A DNA stretch of 40,917 bases from Chloroflexota bacterium (GCA_025966365.1 JAICWV010000013.1:1-40917); one strand, 5' to 3'; positions 8,503 through 17,450 are shown, counted from the stretch's first letter. The notes: generated by a model not told the origin, from the sequence alone. Translations and numbers: made by a program.

Positions 8503-8937
8503 ATGGGTCGAGCCCGCTACGGGGTTCCAGACGAGATTAGAGACACGATTGAGTCGTTTTATCGAGCAGTCACCAAGAAGAGCCTGAAAGGTGTTGGCGA
8601 CCAGTGGGCGCACGAGTCCTATGCCGCCGTCGCCGGCCGCTCCAGTGAACTCAAGCACGGCTGGCCGGCGGTCGAAGGGTACTGGAAGCGGCGCTTCTCG
8701 GAGCTCGGTCCCATCACGGTCAAGGCGAAGCTGATACATCCGGTGGTGCGGGCGGTGGGCGACGTTGCCTGGGTTTCCGGGACCGAGATTCGGACGATTA
8801 CCGAAGGTGACGAGCAGCGGCAGGAGCATCTGCGGATGACCGCGGTGCTGGAGCGTCGGAATACCAATTGGGTGATCGTCTCCTATCACGCCTCAGAAGC
8901 AGCAACGCAGTCGGAGCAGCACGCCCTGGCGTCTTGA
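8503..8937 (+). CDS. NTF2-like/SnoaL-fold protein
   Basis: The start is ATG at 8503, chosen because GGAGGAAG lies just upstream; an in-frame ATG at 8467 has no such site. The protein has 144 residues. It has the pattern of the NTF2-like fold: a helical N-terminus (IRDTIESFYRAV), the 'GWPAVEGYWKRRFSE' helix, then strands ending in LERRNTNWVIVSYHASEA. Such proteins are small ligand-binding or enzymatic domains (SnoaL/DUF4440-like); no specific active site can be assigned. Its stop codon overlaps the -35 box of the rplU promoter. Confidence 0.75.
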   Translation: MGRARYGVPDEIRDTIESFYRAVTKKSLKGVGDQWAHESYAAVAGRSSELKHGWPAVEGYWKRRFSELGPITVKAKLIHPVVRAVGDVAWVSGTEIRTITEGDEQRQEHLRMTAVLERRNTNWVIVSYHASEAATQSEQHALAS

Positions 8938-8963
8938 CCGTTTTCCCGCCCGGTTGCTAGACT
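8934..8963 (+). promoter_or_regulatory. rplU-rpmA promoter
   Basis: TTGACC (8934-8939), an 18-bp spacer and TAGACT (8958-8963) form a sigma-70-type promoter. The -35 overlaps the stop codon of the preceding gene. Transcription should start near 8970, exactly at the base of the leader hairpin. Confidence 0.65.
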
Positions 8964-8970
8964 TTCAGTG

Positions 8971-8990
8971 AGCGGCCTTTCGGGGCCGCT
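8971..8990 (+). promoter_or_regulatory. Hairpin at the 5' end of the rplU mRNA (L21-leader candidate)
   Basis: AGCGGCC (8971-8977) and GGCCGCT (8984-8990) form a perfect 7-bp stem with a 6-nt TTTCGG loop, immediately after the predicted start site. About 35 nt follow before the AAAGGA Shine-Dalgarno. Ribosomal protein L21 operons in several phyla carry autoregulatory leaders in this position; whether this one binds L21 is inferred from position only. Confidence 0.5.
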
Positions 8991-9034
8991 ATCTCTCTGT
9001 GTTGCAGGGAGCTACCCCGTTAAAGGAATTTCTG

Positions 9035-9352
9035 ATGCCTTTCGCAGTAATCCAGTCTGGCGGCAAGCAGCATCGCGTCGAGCCGGGACAGACCATCGAG
9101 GTCGAGCGCCTGCCCCTGGAAGAGGGACAGACGGTTGAGATCTCGGAGGTGCTTCTGGTTTCCGACGAGAACGGTTTGCGGCACGGCCGGCCATTGGTTG
9201 AGGGCGCGAAGGTCGTGGGGCGCGTGGTCAAGCAGACCAAGGGCCCGAAGATCATCGTGTTCAAGTACAAGCCCAAGGTCCGCTATCGCCGCAAAATGGG
9301 GCACCGTCAGCAGGTGACGCGGATCGCTATCGACGAAATCGTTACCAGCTAG
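9035..9352 (+). CDS. rplU: 50S ribosomal protein L21
   Basis: The start is ATG at 9035 with AAAGGA 8-13 nt upstream, giving 105 residues, the normal L21 length. [19 protein letters not shown] is the canonical N-terminus. The C-terminal region [21 protein letters not shown] binds 23S rRNA. An in-frame codon at 8999 would extend it through the leader hairpin region and is rejected. It is followed 16 bp later by rpmA, as in nearly all bacteria. Confidence 0.97.
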   Translation: MPFAVIQSGGKQHRVEPGQTIEVERLPLEEGQTVEISEVLLVSDENGLRHGRPLVEGAKVVGRVVKQTKGPKIIVFKYKPKVRYRRKMGHRQQVTRIAIDEIVTS

Positions 9353-9368
9353 ATCGGAGAGCGACTCC

Positions 9369-9623
9369 ATGGCACATAAAAAGGGCGTCGGCAGCTCAAA
9401 GAACGGTCGAGACAGTATCTCCAAGCGCCTCGGCGTGAAGGTTCAGGACGGCACGGCGATCCGGGCCGGGGGCATCATCGTGCGCCAGCGCGGGTCCGAG
9501 AAGACGGCGGGCCTGAACGTGGGCACGGGGAAGGACTACACTCTCTATGCTCTCGTCGACGGCACCGTGACGTTTGACCGGCGCAGGGGCAAATCCCGCG
9601 TCAACGTGACGCCGATCGCGTAA
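9369..9623 (+). CDS. rpmA: 50S ribosomal protein L27
   Basis: An 84-residue protein starting [16 protein letters not shown], the conserved N-terminus that reaches towards the peptidyl transferase centre. There is no cleavable N-terminal extension of the kind seen in Firmicutes. It is followed by a 7-bp palindromic hairpin without a U-tract and then by tRNA-Ala, so read-through into the tRNA/leuS region is likely. Confidence 0.97.
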   Translation: MAHKKGVGSSKNGRDSISKRLGVKVQDGTAIRAGGIIVRQRGSEKTAGLNVGTGKDYTLYALVDGTVTFDRRRGKSRVNVTPIA

Positions 9624-9633
9624 GATTCGGATA

Positions 9634-9650
9634 CGGGCCCGCTGGGCCCG
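9634..9650 (+). promoter_or_regulatory. Palindromic hairpin between rpmA and tRNA-Ala
   Basis: CGGGCCC (9634-9640), loop GCT, GGGCCCG (9644-9650): seven perfect G/C pairs. No U-tract follows, so it is not a standard terminator. It may be a processing or mRNA-stabilising element that separates the ribosomal mRNA from the tRNA. Confidence 0.5.
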
Positions 9651-9657
9651 ATCCCAT

Positions 9658-9733
<76 letters not shown>

Positions 9734-9877
9734 GACTCAATTGAATATCCGCAGTGAACGAGAGTAGTAGGTCATTCCTTCAGCGAGCCGGGGCAGTGAG
9801 AGCCGGCACAACGACCGAACTCGCTCGGGAGCGGCCGGGGAGCACCCGATACAGTGCTAAAATGAGCGGCCAGAGTG

Positions 9878-9988
<111 letters not shown>

Positions 9989-10018
9989 GCTTTGGCAATG
10001 CGGGTGGTACCGCGGATA

Positions 10019-10050
10019 ACCCTCCGTCCCGGGTGGATGGAGGGTTTTTT
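10019..10050 (+). terminator. T-box-controlled intrinsic terminator before leuS
   Basis: ACCCTCCGTCC (10019-10029), loop CGGGT and GGATGGAGGGT (10035-10045) form an 11-bp stem with one G-U pair, followed by six T (10045-10050). The 5' arm can instead pair upstream as part of the antiterminator that carries UGGU (10005-10008). The leuS Shine-Dalgarno GGAGG (10057-10061) lies beyond it. Confidence 0.92.
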
Positions 10051-10067
10051 GCACATGGAGGCGGACG

Positions 10068-12542
10068 ATGGCAGCAATTGAAACAAGACGGGTTCGATAC
10101 GAGCCCAATCAATTCGAGAAGAAGTGGCAGGACCGCTGGGAGGACGAGGGTCTGTACGAGGCGGTTGACTTCGGCGACAGGCCCAAGTATTACTTGCTCA
10201 ATTTCTTCCCGTACCCATCCGGTGATGGCCTGTCCGTCGGGCACTCGAAGAACTACGTGCCAACCGACGTCTCTGCCCGGTTCATGCGCATGCGGGGCTA
10301 CAACGTGCTGTTCCCCATGGGCTGGGATGCCTTCGGCCTACCCGCCGAGAACGAGGCCATTTTGCGCCAGGTTCCCCCCGCTGAGAACACCGAGAAGAAC
10401 GTGGCCAACTATAAGCGGCAGCTGAATCTCCAGGGGACATCCTTTGACTGGAGTCGGGAGATCAATGCCTCGCATCCCGATTACTACCGCTGGACTCAGT
10501 GGTTCTTCTTGCTGATGTACGAGCGCGGCCTGGCGTATCGGGCCAGGGGCCTGCAGTGGTGGTGCCCCCAGTGCAAGACCATCCTGGCCAACGAGCAGGT
10601 CGAGAACGGCTACTGCTGGCGGCACACCGATCAGCTGGTCGAGAAAAAGGAACTGGAACAGTGGTACTTCCGGATCACCGACTACGCCGAGGAGCTGCTG
10701 GCCAGCCTGGATGGACTGGACTGGCCGGAGCGGATCATCCTGATGCAGCGCCACTGGATCGGAAAAAGCGGCGGCGCCCGATTGACCTTCATGGCGCAGG
10801 ACCCGGAAGGGGACGAGCACCCGATCGAGGTCTTCACGACCCGGCCTGACACGGTCTTTGGGGCCACCTTCATGGTCCTCTCTCCCGAGCACCCGCTGGT
10901 CGATGTGCTGACAGCCGAGGATCACCGCGCGCGCGTGGTGCAGTACCAGCAGGAGGCGGCGCGCGAGACCGAGATCGAGCGGTTGTCCACCGAGCGTGAG
11001 AAGACCGGTGTACCCACCGGGGCGCACGCGACTAACCCCTTTACTGGGGAGCGGATTCCCATCTGGATCGCGGACTACGTCCTCATGTCCTACGGCACCG
11101 GCGCTATCATGGCCGTTCCTGCTCACGACGAGCGCGACTTCGAGTTCGCGAGGAAGTACAGCCTGCCCATCCGGCAGGTCATCGAAGGGCCGGTCCTGGC
11201 TGAGAGCGCGGACGATGTCTATTCGGGAGACGGGATCCTGGTGAACTCGGGGCAATTCGACGGCATGCCGGTCGAGGAGGCCAAGGCGACCGTCGCGGCC
11301 GTGGCCGAAGAGCGGGGGATCGGCCGTCCGGCTATCAATTACCGCCTGCGCGACTGGCTGGTCTCGCGGCAGCGCTACTGGGGCGCGCCCATTCCCATCG
11401 CCTACTGCGATGACTGCGGCATCGTGCCGGTTCCGGCAGAACAGCTGCCGGTGATCCTGCCGCCGCTGGAGCACTTTGAGCCGGGTGGCGACGGACGCTC
11501 GCCGCTCGCCAACGATCCCAGCTTTGTCAACACCACCTGCCCCTCCTGCGGTGGTCCGGCTCAGCGGGAGACCGACACCCTGGACACGTTTGTGGACTCC
11601 TCCTGGTACTACCTCCGCTTCACCAGCCCGCACGATGTCGATGCCGCCTTCGACCCCGCCAAAGCGCGCTACTGGACACCGATCGACCTGTACGTCGGCG
11701 GGGCGGAGCATGCCGTCATGCACCTGCTCTACTTCCGCTTCTTTGCCAAGGTGATGGCCGACGCCGGACTGATCGATTTCCGCGAGCCGGCTCCGCGTCT
11801 CAGGAACCAGGGAACGATGCACGCGCCGGATGGACGGCGCATGTCCAAGTCCAAAGGGAACGTGATCACGCCCGATAGCGTCGTCGCCCAATACGGCGCG
11901 GACACGCTGCGCGGCTACCTGTGCTTCATGGGCCCGTTTGAGGCGGACGCCATCTGGGACCCGCAGGGAATTAATGGGGTGTACCGCTGGCTGACGCGCG
12001 TCTGGGACATGGCCCAGCCGGCCGAGGCGCAGGGAAGAGCGCCCCAGGAGCCGGAGGAGCTGGAGCTGCGGCGTGCCGTGAACCGGACCATCAAGCGTGT
12101 GCAGCGCGACCTGGAGAGATTCCAGTACAACACGGCGGTGAGCACCCTGATGGAGCTGACCAACGTGATGCAGCGGGTCCGTCCGGTGCTGGAAGGAACT
12201 CAGGTCTGGGAGTGGGCCGTGGAGCAGATGCTGCGGATTATGGCCCCCATTACCCCCTACATCACCGAAGAGCTGTGGCACCGGCGCGGCCATGAGATGA
12301 GCGTTCATCTGCAGCCGTGGCCGGAATACGACGACGCGATGACCATCGAAGACGTCGTGACCGTGGTGGTTCAGGTGAACGGCAAGCTGCGCGACCGGCT
12401 GGAGGTGCCGCGTGGGGAAGACGTGGAGAGCGTGAAGGAGCAGGCGCTGTCCAGTCCGCGCATCCAGCCGTACACCGAGGGCAAGGAGATCGTCAACGTG
12501 GTGACGGTGCCGGACAAGCTGGTGAACGTGGTCGTGCGGTGA
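10068..12542 (+). CDS. leuS: Leucyl-tRNA synthetase
   Basis: An 824-residue class I synthetase of normal bacterial length. FFPYPSGDGLSVGHSKNY holds the HIGH-type signature (about 48-61). The CP1 editing domain occupies roughly 225-420. YWGAPIPIAYCDDCG marks the return to the catalytic core. The KMSKS loop is RRMSKSKGN (about 590-598). The C-terminal anticodon-binding and leucine-specific parts follow. GGAGG sits 6 nt before the ATG. Transcription is governed by the T-box leader. The stop overlaps the GTG of the ABC ATPase gene, so the synthetase and transporter are translationally coupled and both fall under leucine control. Confidence 0.97.
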   Translation: MAAIETRRVRYEPNQFEKKWQDRWEDEGLYEAVDFGDRPKYYLLNFFPYPSGDGLSVGHSKNYVPTDVSARFMRMRGYNVLFPMGWDAFGLPAENEAILRQVPPAENTEKNVANYKRQLNLQGTSFDWSREINASHPDYYRWTQWFFLLMYERGLAYRARGLQWWCPQCKTILANEQVENGYCWRHTDQLVEKKELEQWYFRITDYAEELLASLDGLDWPERIILMQRHWIGKSGGARLTFMAQDPEGDEHPIEVFTTRPDTVFGATFMVLSPEHPLVDVLTAEDHRARVVQYQQEAARETEIERLSTEREKTGVPTGAHATNPFTGERIPIWIADYVLMSYGTGAIMAVPAHDERDFEFARKYSLPIRQVIEGPVLAESADDVYSGDGILVNSGQFDGMPVEEAKATVAAVAEERGIGRPAINYRLRDWLVSRQRYWGAPIPIAYCDDCGIVPVPAEQLPVILPPLEHFEPGGDGRSPLANDPSFVNTTCPSCGGPAQRETDTLDTFVDSSWYYLRFTSPHDVDAAFDPAKARYWTPIDLYVGGAEHAVMHLLYFRFFAKVMADAGLIDFREPAPRLRNQGTMHAPDGRRMSKSKGNVITPDSVVAQYGADTLRGYLCFMGPFEADAIWDPQGINGVYRWLTRVWDMAQPAEAQGRAPQEPEELELRRAVNRTIKRVQRDLERFQYNTAVSTLMELTNVMQRVRPVLEGTQVWEWAVEQMLRIMAPITPYITEELWHRRGHEMSVHLQPWPEYDDAMTIEDVVTVVVQVNGKLRDRLEVPRGEDVESVKEQALSSPRIQPYTEGKEIVNVVTVPDKLVNVVVR

Positions 12543-13495
12543 GCACTGCAACGCCCGTATACGAGGTTCGCGACCTGGTCAAGACTTACAAAGCAGGGAA
12601 GGTGCGGGCAAACGACGGGCTCTCATTCGATATCCAGCAGGGAGAGATTTTCGGTCTCCTGGGTCCGAACGGCGCCGGGAAGAGCACCCTCGTCGGACAG
12701 CTTACCGGGCTCCTGCGGCCCGACTCGGGCACCCTGCGGCTGTATGGTCACGACATTGGTCGGGACAGCCGGTTGGCGACGGAAGTAGTCGCTGCCCTCA
12801 CCCAGACTCCTCTTCCTCTCGGTGATCTGACGGTTCGTGAGGTACTGCGCGTCACCGGCCACCTTCGCGGCCTGACCAGGCGGGACGCACGGGCCGAGGG
12901 CGAGCGACTCATCGGCCTTCTGGGGCTCGGCGATCAGCGAGACAAGCGGCTGGGTAAACTATCCGGCGGGCTGTGGCGCCTGGCCACCATCGCCGTCGCG
13001 CTCATCGGAGAGCGGCCCGTCCTGGTGCTCGACGAGCCCACCAACGAGCTCGATCCGGTGAATCGCCGCATGATCTGGGACCTCTTGCTTCGTCTCAAGG
13101 TGGAGTCGGGCAGAACGATCATCCTGGTCACGCATAACGTGCTGGAAGCCGAGCGCGTGATCGAGCGGGTGGGGATCATCGACCACGGCCGGGTCGTTGC
13201 CTGGGGAACGCCCGGGGAGCTTAAGGCGCGTATTGACAGCCGCGTTCATCTTGAGCTGACGCTCGCCGACGGCCAGGAGGGTTTCGGATCGGCGATCGCC
13301 TCGCTCGGGCAGGCCACCAGGGTAACCGACCGCCACTGGGTGGTTCTGGCGGGTAGAGATGGTATGCCGGCCGTGATGTCCCGCGTGCTGCAGGACATCG
13401 GCCTGGACCGACTCGACGACTTCCGCGTCTCCACGCCCTCGCTGGAGGACGTCTACCTCCACCTCGCCGGTGAGCCGCTCCGGGAGGACGCATGA
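12539..13495 (+). CDS. ABC-2 type transporter, ATP-binding subunit
   Basis: The start is GTG at 12539, overlapping the leuS stop (GTGA); an in-frame ATG far inside leuS is rejected. It has 318 residues. Walker A is GPNGAGKST (about 39-47), the signature is LSGGLWRLATI (unusual LSGGLW in place of LSGGQ), and Walker B is VLVLDEPTNELDP. The C-terminal 90 residues are the DrrA/NatA-like extension. With the next gene it forms a two-protein exporter of unknown substrate. Its position downstream of a T-box is unusual for a transporter ATPase. Confidence 0.92.
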   Translation: MSTATPVYEVRDLVKTYKAGKVRANDGLSFDIQQGEIFGLLGPNGAGKSTLVGQLTGLLRPDSGTLRLYGHDIGRDSRLATEVVAALTQTPLPLGDLTVREVLRVTGHLRGLTRRDARAEGERLIGLLGLGDQRDKRLGKLSGGLWRLATIAVALIGERPVLVLDEPTNELDPVNRRMIWDLLLRLKVESGRTIILVTHNVLEAERVIERVGIIDHGRVVAWGTPGELKARIDSRVHLELTLADGQEGFGSAIASLGQATRVTDRHWVVLAGRDGMPAVMSRVLQDIGLDRLDDFRVSTPSLEDVYLHLAGEPLREDA

Positions 13496-14322
13496 GGGCG
13501 ACGGTCCGGGAGGAGGTTCCCCGGAATGCCGTCACCGGCGCCACGGTCGTTCCGGCCACCCCCGGCCGGACGGCGCGAATTAGACGCGCCGCCGATACCT
13601 TTTCCGACCTGTTCTTGATTCAGTTCTCCAATGTTCGGACCGCCTGGCAGTGGATATTTCTGGTCTCCGCGGTCATGCCGTTGGGCCTGCTGTTCTTTCT
13701 CTCGTTCCTGGCACAGTCGGCGCGGCCCAGCACTCTGCTCTACTACATCACCGGAAACGTGGTGGTGGCTCTGATGCTGAACCCGCTGTTCATGCTCTCA
13801 GGTCAGCTCTCGTGGGCAAAGCAGAGCAAAGCGTTCGACTTCTACGCCGGACTGCCCATCTCCCGGGTGGCGCTGATCCTGGCCGCCATCAGCGTCTCGG
13901 TTATGTTCACGATCCCGGGGATGGTGGTGTTGCTGGTGGTGGGAATGGCTCTCTTTCACCTCTGGATCGTTCCCAGCCCGCTCATCGTGGTGGTCATCGT
14001 CCTCTCACCCCTGGCACTGTCGGGACTGGGAGCCACGGTGGGGGTGGTTGCCCCGAATCAACAGGTGGCAGGAGTGGTGGCGAATGTCTTTATGGTGCTG
14101 GTGATGTTTCTCTCGCCGGTGTTTGTTCCGCTGTCACGGCTACCCGTTCTGCTCCAGGTGACTGCGCGCCTGCTGCCACCGACGTACGCCGCCGATGCCC
14201 TGCGTCAGACGCTGTCCGGGCATCTCGACGCCGGGTTTATCCTCGACATCGGTATTCTCGCGGCTTTCAGTCTGGTGAGCCTGTACGTCGTGACGTCTCG
14301 ACTGGATTGGCGGTCACGCTGA
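13492..14322 (+). CDS. ABC-2 type transporter, permease subunit
   Basis: A 276-residue protein with six predicted membrane helices after a 40-residue cytoplasmic N-terminus. The first helix follows RTAWQWIFLVSAVMPLG, and the last is near FILDIGILAAFSLVSLYV. The pattern fits the ABC-2 exporter family (DrrB/NatB/YadH-like). The start ATGA overlaps the ATPase stop by 4 bp, so the two are translated together. Substrate unknown: lipids, drugs or polysaccharide are all possible. Confidence 0.88.
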   Translation: MRATVREEVPRNAVTGATVVPATPGRTARIRRAADTFSDLFLIQFSNVRTAWQWIFLVSAVMPLGLLFFLSFLAQSARPSTLLYYITGNVVVALMLNPLFMLSGQLSWAKQSKAFDFYAGLPISRVALILAAISVSVMFTIPGMVVLLVVGMALFHLWIVPSPLIVVVIVLSPLALSGLGATVGVVAPNQQVAGVVANVFMVLVMFLSPVFVPLSRLPVLLQVTARLLPPTYAADALRQTLSGHLDAGFILDIGILAAFSLVSLYVVTSRLDWRSR

Positions 14323-14325
14323 GAC

Positions 14326-14360
14326 AAAAAAGCGGCCCTCTCCGGGACGGAGAGGGCCGC
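14326..14360 (-). terminator. Intrinsic terminator of the Ig-like repeat protein gene
   Basis: GCGGCCCTCTCC (14332-14343), loop GGGAC and GGAGAGGGCCGC (14349-14360) form a perfect 12-bp stem. Six A (14326-14331) on the plus strand give the U-tract for minus-strand transcripts. Plus-strand transcripts from the ABC permease would form the same hairpin but without a U-tract. Confidence 0.9.
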
Positions 14361-14370
14361 GTGATCGTTG

Positions 14371-15993
14371 TTATCGGACGATGCCGAAGTGCGCAAAGTC
14401 CTTGACGTTATTCTTCCCGTGCCAGAGCCGGAAGGTGATCAGCGCCTTGTTATTGGTGCGCGTGGCACTGTTGTACGGCACGATGAACCACTTGTCCCAG
14501 CGGCCGGAGTTATCGGTTTGCTGGTACCAGGCCTGATGTTGGCCGTTGGGATACCAGACATGGACCCAGATCCCCTGCTTGGTGCTGATGGTGGACTGGG
14601 CGATGATGTGCTCCCTGGTTCCCGGCCGCATCCAGTGGTACCAGATGGACACGGAGCGGAAGCCCAGCGCGGGGGTATGGTGGGACTGGTGGGGCCTGGG
14701 AGTCGCTGTCGCGGTCGGCTGCGGCGTCGCCGTGGGTGGAACGGCAGTGGGCATGGGGGTTGGCTGTTGTCGGATGTGTAGCGTGGCCCGCGCCGACCCG
14801 TTGACGGTTCGCGCCGAGACCACGACACTACCGGCCCGAGCGTTGGCGGGAACCCGCAGGTAGGCGAGGTACGCTCCCCCTCTGCCTGCCACTGTCTGCG
14901 CTGTCACGCGCTGAGTCCCGTTGTCGGTTGGGATGCTTGCGGCGATATGGACGGTTGTCCCCGTGCCGAAGTTGTTGCCGCTGACGGTGACTGTCTGGCC
15001 TGGGTAGATGGTGGCGGGCGAAAGGCTCAACGTTGGCTTGACCGAGACCGCAAACCGCGCAGTGGCGTGGAGGCTGCGATTCACGTCCTGAGCCCTCATG
15101 GTGTAGGTTCCGGCCCGAACATTCGGCGGCAGATCCACGGTGGTCGTGAAGGCACCGCTGCCGTTGGCCGCGACGGTGTGTCCGAGCGTGGTGGTCACAC
15201 CGTTTGCGTAGGTAACGCCGGCGGTCACACGCTCGGTGGACCCGGGCACGAAGTCGCGGCCCTTCACCGTGACCGCGGTACCTGGACGCGCGGTGCCCGG
15301 GCTGACCGAGATAGCAGGAAGGTAAATGACGTGGAGCGTCGCCGACCCGGTGCGCTTACTGGTCTGGCCGGTCGCGGTGAGCGTCACCGTGCCGGTACTG
15401 GCATCTCCGGGAACGGTGAGGATGAGGCCGAACAGGTTTCCGTGCAAGTTCGCCCTGCGGGTCCGCTGAACCGTGGTCGAGTTGCCGTTGTATAGCGGAA
15501 ACGTTGCCTGGAAGCTGACGTTTTCATTGGGGTCGAATCCCGTCGCATTGACCCAGACCCGATGCGTCGGCACCGCGTTTGTCGCCCGTGCTTTCGACCC
15601 GACGCGGATGTTCGCGACCGGCAGGACGTCGATTTCGGCGGTGGCAGAGTGGCCGGCGAAATCTCGCGCGGTAACTGTGTAGGTACCCTGCTGCGTGCCG
15701 CCGGGAAAGGTCAACACGGCGCCAAAGGTGCCGTTCGGGGTCACGGTCGTGTTGGCCTGGACCGTGCGGGACTTCCCGGCCACGTCCACGGTGGCGCTGA
15801 TCGTTGCCAGGCCGTTCGGTGAGAATCCGGAACCATTCACGTTCGTATGGCCGCCGGCGGGAACGGCCCTTGGGTTCAGTTGAAGGGATGCCGCAGCCGA
15901 CACGTGTCCGGCGGGCACTATCCCGCCGCTCAGCAGCATCCCGGTGGAAATCAAGACCGCCAGGGCGGCCTGTAGTGCAAGTCGTCTATGCAT
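14371..15993 (-). CDS. Secreted protein with Ig-like repeats and a C-terminal domain
   Basis: A 540-residue exported protein. The signal peptide is about 1-34 (RRLALQAALAVLISTG, cleavage near HVSAAA). Four to five tandem Ig/TIG-like repeats of about 80-90 residues follow, each opening with a variant of 'PGxxVTVxGxxFxPG' and ending in 'GTYTVTARD'. A Pro/Thr linker rich in PTATP follows, then a C-terminal domain of about 110 residues (starting FRSVSIWYHWMRPG, ending FAHFGIVR) that I do not recognise. A strong AGGAGG precedes the ATG. The likely role is at the cell surface or in the matrix, binding or spacing; no catalytic motif is seen. Confidence 0.85.
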   Translation of the reverse strand: MHRRLALQAALAVLISTGMLLSGGIVPAGHVSAAASLQLNPRAVPAGGHTNVNGSGFSPNGLATISATVDVAGKSRTVQANTTVTPNGTFGAVLTFPGGTQQGTYTVTARDFAGHSATAEIDVLPVANIRVGSKARATNAVPTHRVWVNATGFDPNENVSFQATFPLYNGNSTTVQRTRRANLHGNLFGLILTVPGDASTGTVTLTATGQTSKRTGSATLHVIYLPAISVSPGTARPGTAVTVKGRDFVPGSTERVTAGVTYANGVTTTLGHTVAANGSGAFTTTVDLPPNVRAGTYTMRAQDVNRSLHATARFAVSVKPTLSLSPATIYPGQTVTVSGNNFGTGTTVHIAASIPTDNGTQRVTAQTVAGRGGAYLAYLRVPANARAGSVVVSARTVNGSARATLHIRQQPTPMPTAVPPTATPQPTATATPRPHQSHHTPALGFRSVSIWYHWMRPGTREHIIAQSTISTKQGIWVHVWYPNGQHQAWYQQTDNSGRWDKWFIVPYNSATRTNNKALITFRLWHGKNNVKDFAHFGIVR

Positions 15994-16135
15994 CGCTACC
16001 TCCTTGGACTCCAGAGCACCTGCCTGGGGTCCGGGGGACGTGGTGCAAGAGCGATGCCGAGAACTATTGAAATCCTATGGGGCGACTACCAGACCGTGAA
16101 CGTTCTCTGAACGAAAACGTCGTCGGAAATCGATG

Positions 16136-16510
16136 CTAGGGCCGCGCGCGGACGGGGGTGGCGATTCGAACGTGGTGTGCCACCGCATGCGCGCGGTGAG
16201 AGGTTGCACCGGACGCAAAGGCGCCGCTACTGTACGCGCCCACAAACACGCTGGCGGCGAGGCCGCAGGCCACAGCCAGACGAGCGGACAGGCGGGGGCG
16301 GTACACGCGGGCGAATCCGTCGGCGATCTCACCGGGGTCGCCGAACCGGATGAGGCTCTGTCTCGAGGCCTCGTCCGGTGACATTCCGGCCCGCTCGAGA
16401 TCCCGGCAAGCATCCTCCAGATGGGATGCGAGCTCGCGCTCGATCTCTCGCCTGCGCCTGCCGCGCAGCGACGGCACGCGGACGGATCCACGGGGGGGAC
16501 GAAGCTCCAT
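16136..16510 (-). CDS. HAAS-type (permease prefix domain-like) small membrane protein
   Basis: A 124-residue protein. The N-terminal half (about 20-65) matches the HAAS pattern: an amphipathic REIERELASHLEDAC helix, then GMSPDEASRQSLIRFGDP and a helix. One membrane segment follows (ARLAVACGLAASVFVGAY), with a short Arg/His-rich tail. HAAS proteins are usually encoded beside PadR regulators, as here: the start lies 2 bp after the padR stop. The usual partner membrane domain (permease or sensor) is missing, so this is a minimal form. It probably transmits a membrane signal to the regulator; that is inference from the pairing. Confidence 0.75.
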   Translation of the reverse strand: MELRPPRGSVRVPSLRGRRRREIERELASHLEDACRDLERAGMSPDEASRQSLIRFGDPGEIADGFARVYRPRLSARLAVACGLAASVFVGAYSSGAFASGATSHRAHAVAHHVRIATPVRARP

Positions 16511-16512
16511 CC

Positions 16513-16869
16513 TTACCCCGCCTCGTTCCAGTCCAACGTCAGGCCGCCGGTGACGCGGCCCACTGCGCGGGAAAAACTATTCCACTCTTCGAGCTTGGCG
16601 GTCAAAGCACGGCGACCCCGTCCTGTGAGCGCGTAGTAGCGCCGTTCACTCCCGTTCGGCATGGTCTCCCAGCGCGCGCTCAACAAACCCTGCCGCTCCA
16701 GCCGGTGCAGGATGGGATAGAGCGTTCCCTCTTTCAGCGCAAAGAATCCCTCACTCCGGTGCTCTAGCTCTTTGACGATCTGGTAGCCGTACATCTCGCC
16801 TCCCGCAAAGGTGGAGAGGACAAGTGTATCAGCCGCGCCCTTGAGCAGCTCTCGTGAGTACTCTGCCAT
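16513..16869 (-). CDS. PadR-family transcriptional regulator
   Basis: The start is ATG at 16869 with GAGGAG just upstream; an in-frame extension to 16998 overlaps lepB and is rejected. It has 118 residues. The winged helix is typical of PadR: STFAGGEMYGYQIVKELEHR, then LKEGTLYPILHRLERQGLL and RRYYALTGRGRRAL. The C-terminal helix is short, as in PadR subfamily 2, and mediates dimerisation. It usually represses its own operon and neighbouring transporter genes. It is the middle gene of lepB-padR-HAAS. Confidence 0.92.
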   Translation of the reverse strand: MAEYSRELLKGAADTLVLSTFAGGEMYGYQIVKELEHRSEGFFALKEGTLYPILHRLERQGLLSARWETMPNGSERRYYALTGRGRRALTAKLEEWNSFSRAVGRVTGGLTLDWNEAG

Positions 16870-16880
16870 ATCGCTCCTCG

Positions 16881-17429
16881 CTACCAGCTCAGGTGTATCT
16901 GAGGCAGTCCGGCGTACAGATGGGCCTGGGAGGGGGGCCAATACGAGACCCACGCCTTGCCGATGATGTCGCTTCGCGGCAGCCAGGTGGATGTCCACAT
17001 GTGGGAGTCATCGCTGTTCCCGCGGTGATCCCCCAGCACAAAGTAGTCTCCCGCGGGCACCTTCCTGGGACCGAAGGTGTAGTTCGACGGGAGGTGATGA
17101 TACGACTCGTGAAGGGCTCTGCCGTTGATGTAGACAACGTTATTCCGCACCGCGACCGTCTCCCCGGGCAGACCCACCACGCGCTTGATAAAGTCCTTGT
17201 CGGGCTCTCCGGCCGGAACGGCCCGGAAGACCACAATGTCGCCCCGCGCTGGGGCGCCGACCAGATAGTCAAACTTGTTGACCAGAATGTACTCCCCGTT
17301 CTGGAGGTTCGGCAGCATGGACTCACCGTCAACGCGGAAGTTTTGCACCGCAACCTTGACCACCAGGAAGATGGCAACGGTGAGCACGAGCGTTTCCAGA
17401 ATCTCACGCCACAGCGATCGCTTGAACAT
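16881..17429 (-). CDS. lepB: Signal peptidase I
   Basis: A 182-residue single-span type I signal peptidase. The N-terminal membrane anchor is about 10-28. The catalytic Ser37 is in DGESMLPNL, the general base Lys82 in DFIKRVVGLPGE, and the conserved box E is GDHRGNSDDSH. It cleaves signal peptides of exported proteins outside the cytoplasmic membrane, including the Ig-like repeat protein next door. The size is that of the small Gram-positive-type enzymes. It has its own -10 element with an overlapping inverted repeat. Confidence 0.95.
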   Translation of the reverse strand: MFKRSLWREILETLVLTVAIFLVVKVAVQNFRVDGESMLPNLQNGEYILVNKFDYLVGAPARGDIVVFRAVPAGEPDKDFIKRVVGLPGETVAVRNNVVYINGRALHESYHHLPSNYTFGPRKVPAGDYFVLGDHRGNSDDSHMWTSTWLPRSDIIGKAWVSYWPPSQAHLYAGLPQIHLSW

Positions 17430-17450
17430 CAGCCTCTACCTAGATATGCT

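Noticed and set aside
9739-9748. A promoter between tRNA-Ala(CGC) and the T-box leader
   Set aside because: AATAT-type bases are present, but no -35 fits and the gap is only 15 bp; cotranscription is more likely.
10338-12551. A 737-codon open frame antisense to leuS
   Set aside because: It is a GC-rich shadow of leuS: rich in His/Arg/Leu/Gly, no recognisable domain, and the sense strand encodes a complete synthetase.
16870-16998. N-terminal extension of the PadR protein
   Set aside because: It overlaps the 3' end of lepB and precedes the good ribosome-binding site at the shorter ATG.
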